Shown here piece by piece: positions 36,022 through 47,114 of a stretch of DNA of 64,000 nucleotides. Position numbers and translations under genes: made by a program. The notes under the pieces are model-generated. The model worked only from the letters and a program-made list of their open reading frames with translations, was not told the origin of the DNA and did not search any database. Position 1 is the stretch's first letter. Every line of letters starts with the position of its first letter. Source of the stretch: Verticillium longisporum (Eukaryota; Ascomycota; Sordariomycetes; Glomerellales; Plectosphaerellaceae); the NCBI GenBank assembly GCA_019188255.1, contig JAETXT010000011.1, positions 2,356,001 through 2,420,000 on the forward strand. The letters run 5' to 3'.

Positions 36022-37694
36022 GGTCGGGAAGATGAAGTAGAGATTGGGGGCTTGTTTGGTTCAAAGGTTGATCAAATGGCTATGGAACGATGGCGGTGAT
36101 GAATGAGATGAGTCTTGGCTGGGAAGCGGGGGCAGATGAGGGCCGTCGACTGTCCTTTGGCTTCACACCCGCCGCTGGCTGGGGAAAACGAGCGACCTGG
36201 GCGACCCGACAATTCGACGTGCGCGGAAGGGCTCGGAGAGACTGGATGATCCGATGGTCGTCGACACTGGGGTGGTGTGGGGCAGAAGTGGACGTTGACT
36301 CGGGCTAAGTGGTCGGTGGTGCGTACTCGCAGCGCCAGCGATACGGAGATTGTCGTCGGATCGATTGGAGGTCGTGCGGAGGGCTGCGGCAAAAGGGTTC
36401 CTCGTGATCAGGGGTGCGACGCATAAGGTCATAGCCTGCTTGGCGGGGAATGCGGTGTGCCAGTCTGGTTGGCGGCAGAGATGGGATCTATGTGGAGGCA
36501 AAAGCCGTCGATAGGCGATGGAGGGCGTCGTCGGGCGTCTTCTTTTCGTCGTCGTCAACGTATTGGTATGAGCAAGTTTGAGGTCACAAAGTGGAAATGG
36601 TGGCCGGTTTGTCGGCAGCTTCCGACAGCGGAAACAACGCATGCGAGGTTTTGCTGAACAGTTGCACACTAGACCCTGAACCACTACAACGGTCCAATTT
36701 TAGCAGCCTTTGTTGGGCTTGCGTCACGGGTCTCCGCCGACTTAGCGCCGAAGTTCGCAGTGGTGTGATTGAGTCTCCAAGGCGGACGGCGAGGCCGATG
36801 GCGAGTGGGGTGCAGGGGCCGCATCGGCGCCGACCACCATGCGATCCACATCGAAGACCATTGGGGATATGCATGCCTTTGGTCTGATTCCTGAATACGA
36901 AGTCAACTCTCGGTCCATTCGAGTGTATATAGATGAAGAATTATGCTTCCGATGATCTCAAGTGTGTCATAACAGACTGCAATTCGATGCACAACGCCAG
37001 TTTGCGCGAGGAGCAAGCACCACAGAAAATAGCACTCATCGGCCAAGGGCCGGTGCTCGATGGCATCACGTTCGGAATAGGCACAGCGTAACGAGATATC
37101 AAGATGCGCTTACGCGGGACCTGGATCGAATCGTATTGATGTTACACAGGCTACCATGTGAAGCGATGCGGAAAGCCAAGAGTCAGGGACATAAAACAGA
37201 ACATGACCTCACAGGGCGCCATGCCCATTGGGCTTGAGAGGGAAGGTCGCTTGCTTATGTAAGGTCGCCTGGATCACATCGAGCACTCCTCCATTGGCGT
37301 CTTCTTCAGGGGTCGCCGGTGTTTTTTTAGCGGACACGGCGACCGCACGCCACTGAAACGTAACACCTAGAGGAATCTACGCCCATAACCAAACACTAGG
37401 GACCAAGGCAAGTGGCAGTACCCGAGATGGGGTCATCCTACGGGCTATTAGTCACAGCTTGGCCTGGACATGACGGTGAAAAGTTTTGGCTGTCTGGAAG
37501 CAGAACTTCTGGCTGGAAATGTCTAGACTACATAGTAAAAGGTCGTCGATTCGCCACTGGTCTTCGCTCCGTATCTCGTGGAGGACAGTGCCGACGCGAC
37601 TGCTAGAGCACCCTGACTTGGCCCGAAGTCGACAGCATCTCAACAATCTTGAACACGTCAACAAGCAGATCTTACCAGGCCCCAGGAGTTCACC
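36022..37694. promoter_or_regulatory. Divergent region between cysteine dioxygenase and the sulfite exporter
   Basis: About 1.7 kb with no supported gene; the open frames on both strands lack recognisable motifs. It should contain the promoters of both divergent genes and could coordinate them. No specific regulator site was identified. Confidence 0.5.
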
Positions 37695-39128
37695 ATGTCC
37701 AGTGCGGCGACTGTAGTCACAGCAGAAACGCCCTGTGCCCTTCAACTTAAGAATGGCGGCTGCTCAGGCACCCGGCGCAAGGAGGAAGTGGGATGGCGAA
37801 GGATCATCCGCAACTTTACCCCATCGTGAGAACCCATGATCCCCAGACGAGCTTGCCGAGGAGACCACAAGATCTGACCAGACATGTAGATGGTTTGCAG
37901 TCACAATGGGCACTGGCATCGTCAGCATCTTGCTTCACAACATGCCCTACAACATGCCTTGGATCTCTCACGGCGTTGCTGTTGGCTTCTTCATCCTCAA
38001 CATTGGCTTGTTCTCCGTGTTTACCATCATGACTGTTGTTCGCTACGCCTTGTACCCGGCAATCTGGACTGCTATGATGGTACATCCCGCCCAGTCTCTC
38101 TTCCTGGGCTGCTTTCCCATGGGGTTTGCCAGTGAGTCTCACTCACCAACACGATCATGACGACCAGGATCAAAGCTTACCAGTAGCAGCCATCATCAAC
38201 ATGATGATCTTTGTCTGTTCTCACTGGGGAGATTGGCTTGTGTATCTGGCCTGGGGCTTCTGGTGGTTTGACGCGCTCATCTCTGTCACGACCTGCGTAG
38301 CCGTCCCCTTCATCGTGTAAGTGACGATACAAAGCTCGACTATCATGGGACTACTTGACCTTTCGCTGTCGGAACTCCGCTGATGAAAGTAGCATGCATC
38401 GACACAAACCCGGTCTTCAAGCCGTCACAGCCGCCTACCTGCTCCCCATCGTGCCAACCGTCGTTGCTGCGGCCACGGGTGGCATCGTTGCGTCCGCCCT
38501 TCCCTCCCGCACTCACGCCCTGACAACGCTTGCCGTCTCTTACATTCTGTGGGGTCTCGGACAGTGCTTCTCTGCCCTCGTTCTCGCTCTGTACCTTCAT
38601 CGCCTTACCGTCCACAGCCTTCCTCCGCGCGAGGCCATCGTCTCCGTCTTCCTGCCCATCGGGCCACTCGGCCAGGGCGGCTTCGGCATCCTGCAGCTCG
38701 GCAACGTCGCCCTGTCGCTCTTCCCAGCCGGGACCGTCGACGCCGACCCGCTGCTGCGCGCAGGCGAGATTCTCTACGTCCTCGGCGTCTTTTTGGCCCT
38801 CTGCATGTGGGGATTTGCGCTGGCATGGCTGTCCTTCGCGCTGCTGAGCCTCGCTGCCCTGCAAAAGTTCCCTTTCAACATGGGTTGGTGGGGCTTCACG
38901 TTCCCCCTGGGTGTGTTGGCCACCTGCACGGGCATGCTGGGGCGGGAGCTCGACAGCGACGTGTTTAGGGTCCTGACCATGGTCTTGTCGCTATCTGTGT
39001 GCCTTTTGTGGCTTGTTGTTGCCGTGCGGACGCTGCGGTTGGCGCTCACGGGCGAGATGTTCCATGCGCCATGCTTGAAAGATCTGAGGGAGAAGGGGCA
39101 GCAGGGGGGAGGGGATAGGAGAGTGTAG
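37695..39128 (+). CDS. SSU1: SSU1-type sulfite efflux transporter (TDT/SLAC1 family)
   Basis: A plasma-membrane pump that exports sulfite. Exons are 37695-37825, 37890-38131, 38190-38316 and 38393-39128, with introns of 64, 58 and 76 bp, giving 411 aa. The family signature starts with GWRRIIRNFTPSWFAVTMGT, then GIVSILLHNMPY, followed by about ten hydrophobic helices, HPAQSLFLGCFPMGFA, SVFLPIGPLGQGGFGILQLG and NMGWWGFTFPLGVLA. The start ATG 37695 is in frame with the conserved part; a later ATG at 37752 is out of frame. For exon 3, the acceptor at 38189 (giving FATIINMM) was preferred over one three bases earlier. All frames are intact. Pairing with cysteine dioxygenase fits removal of sulfite formed from cysteine, a route also used by keratin-degrading fungi to secrete sulfite. 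Confidence 0.92.
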
Positions 39129-39332
39129 GTCGCCTGCACGAGAACTTCGACCCGACCTTCTTTCACTCGTGTGGTGGGAAACTTTCATCATTGAAAAGTC
39201 GTACGGTTTAATCAAAGCATGTATTTAATGAACGTTCTGTATTCCTAATTCCAACGGGCTTCTCAACATGCGTAGCCCCTCACAGAAGAGCCCCGAGCAC
39301 CAACATGATCTCTGCAAAGGGTCCTAACCACC

Positions 39333-39451
39333 ACATACGACCATACCTACTGGAAAACTCGGGATCCCGTCCGCTCTCCCAGCGATAAACCAGTAAGGGC
39401 CGAATCAGTAGTTGGGTGGGTGACCACCAGCGAATACCCGGTGTTGTATGT
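39333..39451 (+). rRNA. 5S ribosomal RNA, dispersed copy
   Basis: The sequence begins ACATACGACCATACC and ends GGTGTTGTATGTT, so the ends pair as stem I. The internal control regions are visible, including TAGTTGGGTGGGTGACCACC and GTCCGCTCTCCCA. It closely resembles Neurospora 5S rRNA as I remember it. A T-rich TTTTGTTTTG tract right after it is a good RNA polymerase III terminator. A single copy away from rDNA is normal for filamentous ascomycetes. Confidence 0.95.
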
Positions 39452-39843
39452 TTTGTTTTGCTGCGTTATGGAGCAGCCACCGTCTACCTCGCTGTGGTGT
39501 TGATCCGAGTGTGACCTCCCCCCCCCCCAAAAAGGCATACATAATCATTCCAGGTTCTCTTATCATAATGAAAAGTTCTGTGCGTGATCTGAAATTGTAT
39601 CGAGATGCGTGGCTGTTATCATGCCTTGCAGGTGTTGACGGCCATGTAAACTTACAAGTCGTCACCCACCTCTGACCGCAGGCTGCACGTCCTCCTCTTT
39701 TACATGTTTCCTCACGAGGCTGAGGAAATGATGAAGATACAGTCTGCCGTTGGGAAAGAGGGCCAGTGCTCACAAGGGCTTCAAGCTGCTTCCAATTTCC
39801 AAAGGCTTCCTCTGTTGCACGAGGGTCGACGGTGGGAGGCAGG
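39452..39843. other. Intergenic region between 5S rRNA and aquaglyceroporin
   Basis: About 390 bp with no gene recognised. It contains a C10 run near 39519-39528 and the presumed 3' region of the minus-strand aquaglyceroporin. Confidence 0.5.
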
Positions 39844-41013
39844 TCAAGCATGAACAACGTCGGACCGCCCGTTGACGCTGCGTTGCTTTCGCAAGTACTT
39901 GACCAGACCAAACATGGGCTCATTGATTGGACTCTCCCCAGTAAATATGAAAATATCGTAGAGGAAGCCACCAAAGAGACAATCACAGGCCGGCGCGACG
40001 ATAGGAACCTGTATTTCGAGACGTCAGTGCTGCCATGTGGGACCCAAGAACACAAATTCGATTCTGCTCACCCAGAAGTAATGATGCCCGGACGTCCAAA
40101 CTTCTGTACCATAGCCGAGCATGAAAGCGACGAGGCGAGGCCCAAAGTCTCGAGCTGGGTTGATGGCGTAGCCCGTCTCCCAGCCGAAGCAAGCCCCAAT
40201 TCCGAAAACCAGGAAAAAGAGGCCTATGGATAGCAAGGGTTCCGCACCAATATTGTCCGTATCCAGCATGGCATATAGAGAGAACTGCAAGATGCTGCTT
40301 GCGATAAATTCTGAGAAGAACATGCCCGTCGTGCTCATGAAAGCAGCAGGATACGTGCTGAACACACCCGCTGTGGCGTTTGGGCCCGTGACGGTTCGGA
40401 GATTGGCCCCTCCCTCAAAGATATTGATCGCTGCTTTGTAGTTTCCATAGATTACTGCCGCGGCAGCCATGGCACCCAATAGTTGAGCGAGAGCATAGAT
40501 TGGGAGTTTAGGCTACGGATGGCCGCGGAAGACACAGTTGGCCAAAGTGACGACAGGATTGATGTGGCCCCCTACCTTGCCTCCACAATAAACTCCCATC
40601 ATGACGCCAATTCTGTCAACAGTGTCAGAAAATGGTGATCTGAATTGTGTGAAGGATATTCCGAGAACTTACCCCCATCCCCAGTTGATGCTCTGAAATT
40701 CACCCTTTGTGCCACGACTTAGCACGACCTGGGCAACGACGCCGTCGCCGAACAAGACGAGAATGAAGGTCCAAATGAACTCCGAGAATCCATCTTGGCA
40801 GTAGCATCGAACCCTGCTCCAGAACGGAGGCTTCTCCATGAGAACATCAACAGCACGATTGAAGTGCTCTTCTTGGATGTCCTGGGCGCCCATGTTTAGT
40901 TGGATTGCGATGAGGCGTGTTGCTTGATCAACGATAAGTAATGAATCGATAAAACAGTAGTTGAGCTTGTCGTCTAGTGATGCAACTTCGGTACGGTACA
41001 GAGTTGGCCACAT
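39844..41013 (-). CDS. Aquaglyceroporin (MIP family), interrupted by one in-frame stop
   Basis: A membrane channel for glycerol or other small polyols. Exons are 40893 (or 41013)-40673, 40612-40072 and 40008-39844, with introns of 60 and 63 bp, giving 308 aa from ATG 40893 or 348 aa from ATG 41013. Visible motifs are FSEFIWTFILVLFGDGVVAQ, the first channel box HINPVVTLANCVFRG (NPV instead of the usual NPA), the second box AINPARDFGPRL (the D after NPAR is typical of glycerol facilitators), and WVPIVAPACDCLFGGFLYD near the C terminus. TAG at 40513-40515 lies where relatives have Trp (FRG-x-PW-RK-LPIY), with homology continuing in the same frame. TGG to TAG is a G:C to A:T change. It is either a pseudogene allele or a base error. 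Divergent from dihydroxyacetone kinase. Confidence 0.88.
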
Positions 41014-41817
41014 TGTTTTCTTTATATCTTAAGAGCTTGAGCCAACAACTGTAATTGGGGCCCGGCTCATCACGAAGTATTGGCGTCAGCATAGCATATC
41101 ACTGCTTTCAGTGTAGTAGCGACACGGGTCTCCTGAGCACTCGTCTCGTACATGGATGTGCAGCAGCGTAAGGGAGGCGAGCTCGGTCTACGGTATGGGC
41201 CCTGGAACCCAGAGTTGACCTCGTTCTTCGGTATCACAGGCCGATCATCACGAGTGACGCCAACGGACCATGAGCAAAGTAGCCATCCGAGATCAGACCC
41301 TACCCTGGAACTCCATCTTCCCCGCGCCTCCATGCTTTCCCCAAAGGTGGATTGGGACGATGAGGAGCTGTCACCGAAGAGCCAAGGTGCTCCAGCATAG
41401 CCTCCTCGGCCTCTCCGGCGAGATGGCTACTCAGTGACAGACGGGGTTGTTGACCAGTGTCCCAAGTGGTTGTGGTCTCCCAAGATTAAAGGCTCTGTGT
41501 TCGAAGCTCCATCACCGCCCAGGATCTTGCTCGCGCTCTCAACTGTCTGGGATCATGATCGTGGCTCACGCGCGCGATAATCTGACTGCGACTTCCAGCA
41601 GGCGGTCCAAATCCCCTTCGCAAACAATCTTCGGTCTCAAGACTCCGCGTTTCGAACGCTTGTCGCGCCATGGATCCTTCCAGGCGGGGGATAAAAGGGG
41701 CAGGCTGGGCTCTCAACCCAACAGTGTCTGATAAGTGAGCTCAGCATAGCACGCTACAACTCTCCTTCTACTTGCCTCTTATATCCACAAGCCAGCTCTC
41801 TCTCTCTATCTACCAAC
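41014..41817. promoter_or_regulatory. Divergent region between aquaglyceroporin and dihydroxyacetone kinase
   Basis: About 0.8 kb without a supported gene, expected to carry both promoters. A CT-rich leader (CTCTCTCTCTATC) directly precedes the kinase start. Confidence 0.55.
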
Positions 41818-43610
41818 ATGTCGGCTAAGCACTTCATCAACGACCCAGCACATCTCGTTGCTACCTCTCTTCGAGGCCTCACCATTACGAACCCTTCCGT
41901 TGCCCTCGACGTAGAGCACAAAATTGTATATCGTCGTACCTTGCCTCATGCTGTTCCGCAAGTATCGATCGTCTCTGGCGGTGGTTCAGGTCATGAACCC
42001 TCCTTTTCCGGCATGGTCGGCGAGGGCATGCTGACTGCTGCCGTCGCTGGCACAATCTTCGCCAGCCCTTCGGCGGAGCAGATCCGGACCGCCATTGCCT
42101 CACGCGTCGACACCTCGCAGGGCGTCCTAGTCATTGTCATGAACTATACTAGAGACGTCCTGAAATTCGGCATGGCCGTTGAGAGGGCCAGGGCTGCGGG
42201 GATAGCCGTTGAGATGGTCATTGTTGATGACGACGTTGGGGTCGGCCGCGTCAAGGCTGGCAAGGTCGGTCGTCGTGGGATTGCCGGGACTGTCGTCGCG
42301 CTCAAAGCCGCCGGGGCTCTGGCTGCGGCGGGAAGGCCCCTGGACGAAGTCGCAAGGGCAGCACGCTTGGTCTCCACCAACCTCGCAAGTGTCGGCGCCA
42401 GTCTCAGTCATGTTCACGTTCCTGGGCGCAGGATCGCCGAGGACTCGACCTTGCCCCTTGGCTATGTGGAGGTCGGCATGGGCATCCACAACGAGCCTGG
42501 CCCTGAAAGAATATCCATTGAGCTCCCTGCCCTTATTTCTAAAATGCTGGGGCAATTACTTGACCTCAACGACAAGGATCGTGCGTTTTTGGGCACGCTG
42601 CCTACAAGTACGGTACTCATGGTCAACAATTTGGGGGGTGTAAGTGTCCTTGAGTTGGGCGGCATCACTACTGAGGTCGTTAGCTAACTGAAAGACACCT
42701 ATACCATCCGTCCCGTTCGCGTTCCTAGTGGAACTTACATGACCAGCTTGAGCGGCCTGGGTTCCAGCATTTCGCTTCTTGATGTCGGATCTGATGATTT
42801 TAAGGAGCTGAACATCTTAGAACTCTTGGATGCTCGAAGCGAAGCCACAGGGTGGTCCCCACCAGTACGTGCGGCAACGTGGTCGGCCAAATTTATTGAT
42901 ACAGAGACTGGTTCATCCATCAACCATGAGATCAAGCCAAGCGGTCTCAGAATGGATGCGTCAAGTGCAAAAGCAGCGCTGTCTAGAGCACTTGAGGACG
43001 TCATCGCAGCAGAGCCGGACATCACAGAATACGACACCGTTGTCGGTGACGGAGACTGCGGCATCTGCTTGAGGAGGGGTGCTGAAGGTAAGCCAACCAT
43101 GTATTATCAGGCTCGCGCGCGAGACTGACTCAAGACCCTAGCCGTTCTCCGACATGTTCAAGCAGGCGGTCTTTCGGGGGACGCCGTTGTTGACATTGCC
43201 TCCATCGTCCCAATCATCGAGAGCACCGTGGATGGCACATCAGGGGCCTTGTACAGCATCTTTCTCCACGCTCTGGTCACTGCACTGCGCAGCCTGTCAC
43301 CAGACACGGCTAGCCCCCAGGTTTGGGCATCCGCGCTGAAGAAGAGCAGTCGTATATTGTCTGAATACACACCGGCTCGTCCTGGCGATCGCACCCTAAT
43401 CGACGCTTTGCACCCATTTGTAGAGGTGCTTGATTCGACGGGGAACGTCAAGCAGGCCGCTGATGCCGCGCTCGAGCAGCTCTGAAAACCAAGGGAATGC
43501 AGGCCAGTCTTGGACGAACAGCTTACATTGGCGGTAGCGGATACCAGGAGGTTCCTGATCCTGGAGCTTGGGGTTTGGCGACCTTTTTCCAACGTCTTTC
43601 ACGCGGCTGA
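41818..43610 (+). CDS. Dihydroxyacetone (glycerone) kinase, with an in-frame stop and a one-base deletion
   Basis: Phosphorylates dihydroxyacetone to DHAP, linking glycerol oxidation to glycolysis. Exons are 41818-43087 and 43142-43610 around a 54-bp intron. The DakK domain has VSIVSGGGSGHEPSFSGMVG and the His that binds substrate in EVGMGIHNEPG. The DakL domain has the metal/ATP motif VGDGDCG followed by RGAEAVL across the intron, then ESTVDGTSGALYSIF and a C terminus with PDPGAWGLATFF. Two breaks occur. TAA at 42685-42687 stands where relatives have Gln in TTEVV-x-QLK (CAA to TAA). Near 43479 one G is missing (CAGCTC for CAGGCTC), after which homology (KTKGMQASLGRTAYIGG) continues in the next frame. 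Restored length is 579 aa, normal for the family. It is uncertain whether this is a degraded gene or assembly error. Confidence 0.88.
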
Positions 43611-44120
43611 TAGTTTCTGGATGGCCCAGAAGCTTTTGGGAAGAAGCTCAATCTCGAACCGTGGTCATATTACTAGACCTGATACTTGAGAACACTGGTC
43701 CAAACTCCCTTGGCAGATATGTCATACTACGTCTCCTGAAATAGACATGGTCAAAGCCTTGAACGACAACCATTTACTTGCCGCGAACAGAAATCCATCA
43801 TGAAGCCCACCTTGTACTTACTCAGTCATCTTCGTTGCAACGTCCAAAGCCCGGCTCACATCCGCATCTGCACCAGCGCTTCCGGCCACCGCACCGGCCT
43901 TTGCGAGAACAGCAATCCCTGAATTCGTTGCCGAAGTATGTGAAACAGCTCGTCGCCACACTTACAAGCTGTCGAAATCTTTTGACGTGTATCATTGCCG
44001 TAGCTGTCACCATTTGCCGCAGGTTCACCATCGTCGATGCCCTTTTCGGGTTAGTAACTGCTGTTGTCAGGGGCATCGCTGCTGTCGCCAACTGCATCTT
44101 CTTTCTCAGAAGAATCACGT
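43611..44120. other. Convergent region between DHA kinase and AA9 LPMO
   Basis: No separate gene recognised. On the minus strand, just past the LPMO stop, an acidic open stretch in another frame (44051-44147, EKEDAVGDSSDAPDNSS) may be the true C terminus of the LPMO if a frame error exists near 44145-44155. Confidence 0.45.
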
Positions 44121-45432
44121 TCAGCGACGGGCTCGCTTTCGGCATAGTTTGGGCTTCGGAGTCGACGCGGTTCCAGCGGCGCTCGTGGTATGGTCAACCA
44201 CCCTTTCGTCCTTGACGGCTCCCTTTGAGATCTCGACATCCAAATCAGTACCTCTTGGCTCATAAGATCCGTCCGCAGCACCAGAATTCACGGCCTTGGG
44301 GATGTAGCCAGGTGCCGGGTTCGTCACCTCCTCGAGCTCTACCTCTGGCGGACCTTCAAAGTCTCCGTCCTCGCACCTCGACTGAATGGCTTTGCACAAC
44401 TTCTCGTTCCACAAGTCGCAGTTCTTGACACCTGTCGGTGGCGTTGGGTTGAAGCACTTGTCGCCCTGTGCGAAGCATGCCTCGACGGCCGCCCAGCATC
44501 CGAGATCAGTGTCATAGGGCTTTAGCGCCTTTCCACACCAGTTGGCGTTCTTGAGCTTGCAATCGCCAGGGATGGCGCCTTTAAACGCTGATTTCTTGAA
44601 TGTGGAGACAGTGGATGAAGAGGAGGAGTCGGCTTGGGGAGAGTACGGCTCCGGCCCAGGAATTAGGTACGGCCACTTTGGCTCCCAGACGTCGAATGTG
44701 TTGCCCTTTTCCGAGCCGTCGACATGGCCAGGGATGCTGACTTTGTACTTGTCCGGCACGTCGAAGGTTCGAGGTCCTTCCTCTACATGTACTTGGGCGC
44801 AGCTGACATAGTATTGAGGATCCCCCTTGCTGTACGCTTGGTGCAGGGCAAGAATCTCAGAGCGAACGAGATAGTTGCCCTTGGCGAGACCAGAGGGGAG
44901 CTCAAAGGAGAGGAGGCCGTTGTTGGCGATGAGGTTGTCGACGCACCACTTGCCAGTATCCTCATTGTAGCCCTCGTGCCATAACTTTACCCAGCCGGCT
45001 CCTGAAGCTGGGTCGTTCAGGGGGTCATCCACCTTCTTGACGTAGATGGAGCAGGGCCCAACATGGGAAGGATCGATGACTCCAGGGTTACTTGCGTCGG
45101 GCCAGGTGCGGAACTCAAAGGTCAGTGTCGCGCCAGCGGGAGCAGGACAAACGAATGTTGCCGGTGTATCACCGTTTGCGCCTAGCATAGTTAGCACCGC
45201 GTCGAAATGGTTGGAGATATAGCAGAAAATGTATCGTACCGCAAGCCATGTCATCACTCTCGAGGCCGTCGACTGGAGAAGTGGTCTTGCTACCGTCCTC
45301 GGGCATCCGAAGACAAGTTCCGTCACCCTGAGAGACCTCGTCAATGTAGAGCTTCGAGAGAAGGGTATGCGCAGTCGCCAAGGGGGCTGCCGAGACCCCA
45401 AGGGCGAGCATCACGGCGGCCTTCATGTTCAT
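44121..45432 (-). CDS. AA9 lytic polysaccharide monooxygenase with Cys-rich C-terminal extension
   Basis: A secreted copper enzyme that oxidatively cleaves cellulose or related glucans. Exons are 45432-45240 and 45181-44121 (58-bp intron), giving 417 aa. A signal peptide of about 21 residues ends at LATA, leaving the N-terminal His of HTLLSKLYID for the copper histidine brace. The second His is in DPSHVGPC, and the Gln/Tyr pair near the copper is in DPQYYVSCAQVHV. The catalytic domain ends near residue 235. It is followed by a linker and a module with about ten Cys (DCKLKNANWCGKALKP, LGCWAAVEACFAQGDKCF, CDLWNEKLCKAIQSRC), then an acidic, Pro-rich tail. The module is not CBM1. The last residues (KLCRKRARR) sit beside a better acidic frame, so the exact C terminus is uncertain. 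The gene may start at ATG 45426, two codons later. Confidence 0.9.
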
Positions 45433-47114
45433 GGTGATGTCTTTGTACAAATCAGATTGGTGTGAAACAGCGTGCTGTAAGCCTGCCACGTGCAAGGTAC
45501 GATGATAAGCAGTGTTTTCAGAGCAAGGGAAGAGGGCGGCAAAAGTAGCTGTACACTGTTCAACAGTGTTTTGCTGGGCAAAGTAATAGAAGAGTGAATG
45601 AATGGAAGAACCCAAAAGCCCGAGGCTTGGAAAGAATAGAGGCAAAGATGAATGGGTGTAATGACAGTTACCGAAGACCTAGAGGCCGAAGGAGGATGAG
45701 GAGAAAATACATCAGAGTCATTTTCAGCGATCATGGACCAACTTTTATATCCAGTGCCCTCGGGTTCAAGCATGAGGATAATCTGCTGACAGGCCATTTG
45801 AACAAGATCGAGCACTACCCATCACCACACGATGTGTTGCACACAGCATCAAGCAGCCCCTGAAATGAGCGTCTCCTGATTGATTCGCGCCACCACGGCT
45901 GCAGCATAAGCAACACGCATTTTCGTGCGCGCGCTCTCTAGCCGAAGGGCAGAAGGGTCGAGACGTCGTCTGCAAGCCTTAGCAGGGAGAAAACGCAAGC
46001 CTTTCCCGTAGTCCTTCGTAGCCGATGGCGTACTCTAGCGTGCTATCAAGCAAGACAGGATGAAACGGGCGATTTCGTCTTGTGGGAACATCGACTTGCT
46101 TTGTCATTCGAGGGCGCTCATCCAACACTGAGGTGGAGGGATGACGGCCTCGCTACGGGGGCGATGAACGGCCTCTGGCTGGCGATCAACCTGAGCCTGG
46201 GTACTATCAGCGGGTCAAATGGCAGCGGGTTGATGCTGACCACAAATCTTGTCATTGTGATGACCTGCTGAACGATCGTCGTCGTCTCTAGCCCGTCGCC
46301 TTAGTATTACCCCGCAAGCCTTGTAAATGTCAGACGGCACGATACCTTACCGTCCGGTCGAGCTAAGGCACGAAGCCGACGGGTGCTTTCAACTCACCAA
46401 AGCAAGGGGCAGCATCTTTCTCGCGACGTATCGCCTGTAGTCACGGCAGCCGACCTTGGCGCCGGACGCGCCCACGCCCCCGAGACAAGGCTGGGAGTAA
46501 CAAGCATGGCCGCTTGCTTGGCGAAAGGAAAAGTACGGAGGGCCCATAAACAGGTGACGGTCATCCAGTAGGCACGACTTCTGTCAAGAAAACCCGATTG
46601 GGTGACCCCGAGCATGTGGCTGTCGGGTGTCCTGCAAGCAGCCGCGCGCCCCTGATTCTGTCGGCTGTACTTGAAGCAAGTGGCAAGAGAGGCTGAATGG
46701 TTGCCGTCTCTGCGCTGGCAGTCGTCGATGCTTTTTCTTTTTCCTGAGCTCCAATCTGCGCAGGGCCGCCAGGGGTGATCGGCATGTGAGCACGCCTTTG
46801 GCTCTCAAGAGAGTGGTCGGCTGTGGAACAATCACCTACGGACATCCCACTCCTCGGAACAAGACGCATCGGCTTCATCGAGACGGTAGGTGTGAATAGT
46901 GAGCAGAGTTAACTTCGATTGGCGAGGTCGGGCTGACCCCCAGCCCACCCGGGAAGACTACTTCGCGGCCGCACGCCACGCGCCGTACATTACAATACAC
47001 CGGGAATTCTATGCCAAAGCCGAAATGTCCGCCCCCGAAAATCGTTTCCATCTTTTGGTACACCGTGTTTTACATTTGTCTTTGCTAGGGCTTTTCGTAG
47101 TGAAGGGGTATCGT
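45433..47114. other. Intergenic region between LPMO and Hsp10
   Basis: About 1.7 kb with no supported gene. It should contain the LPMO promoter next to 45433 and the Hsp10 3' region near 47114. Confidence 0.5.
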
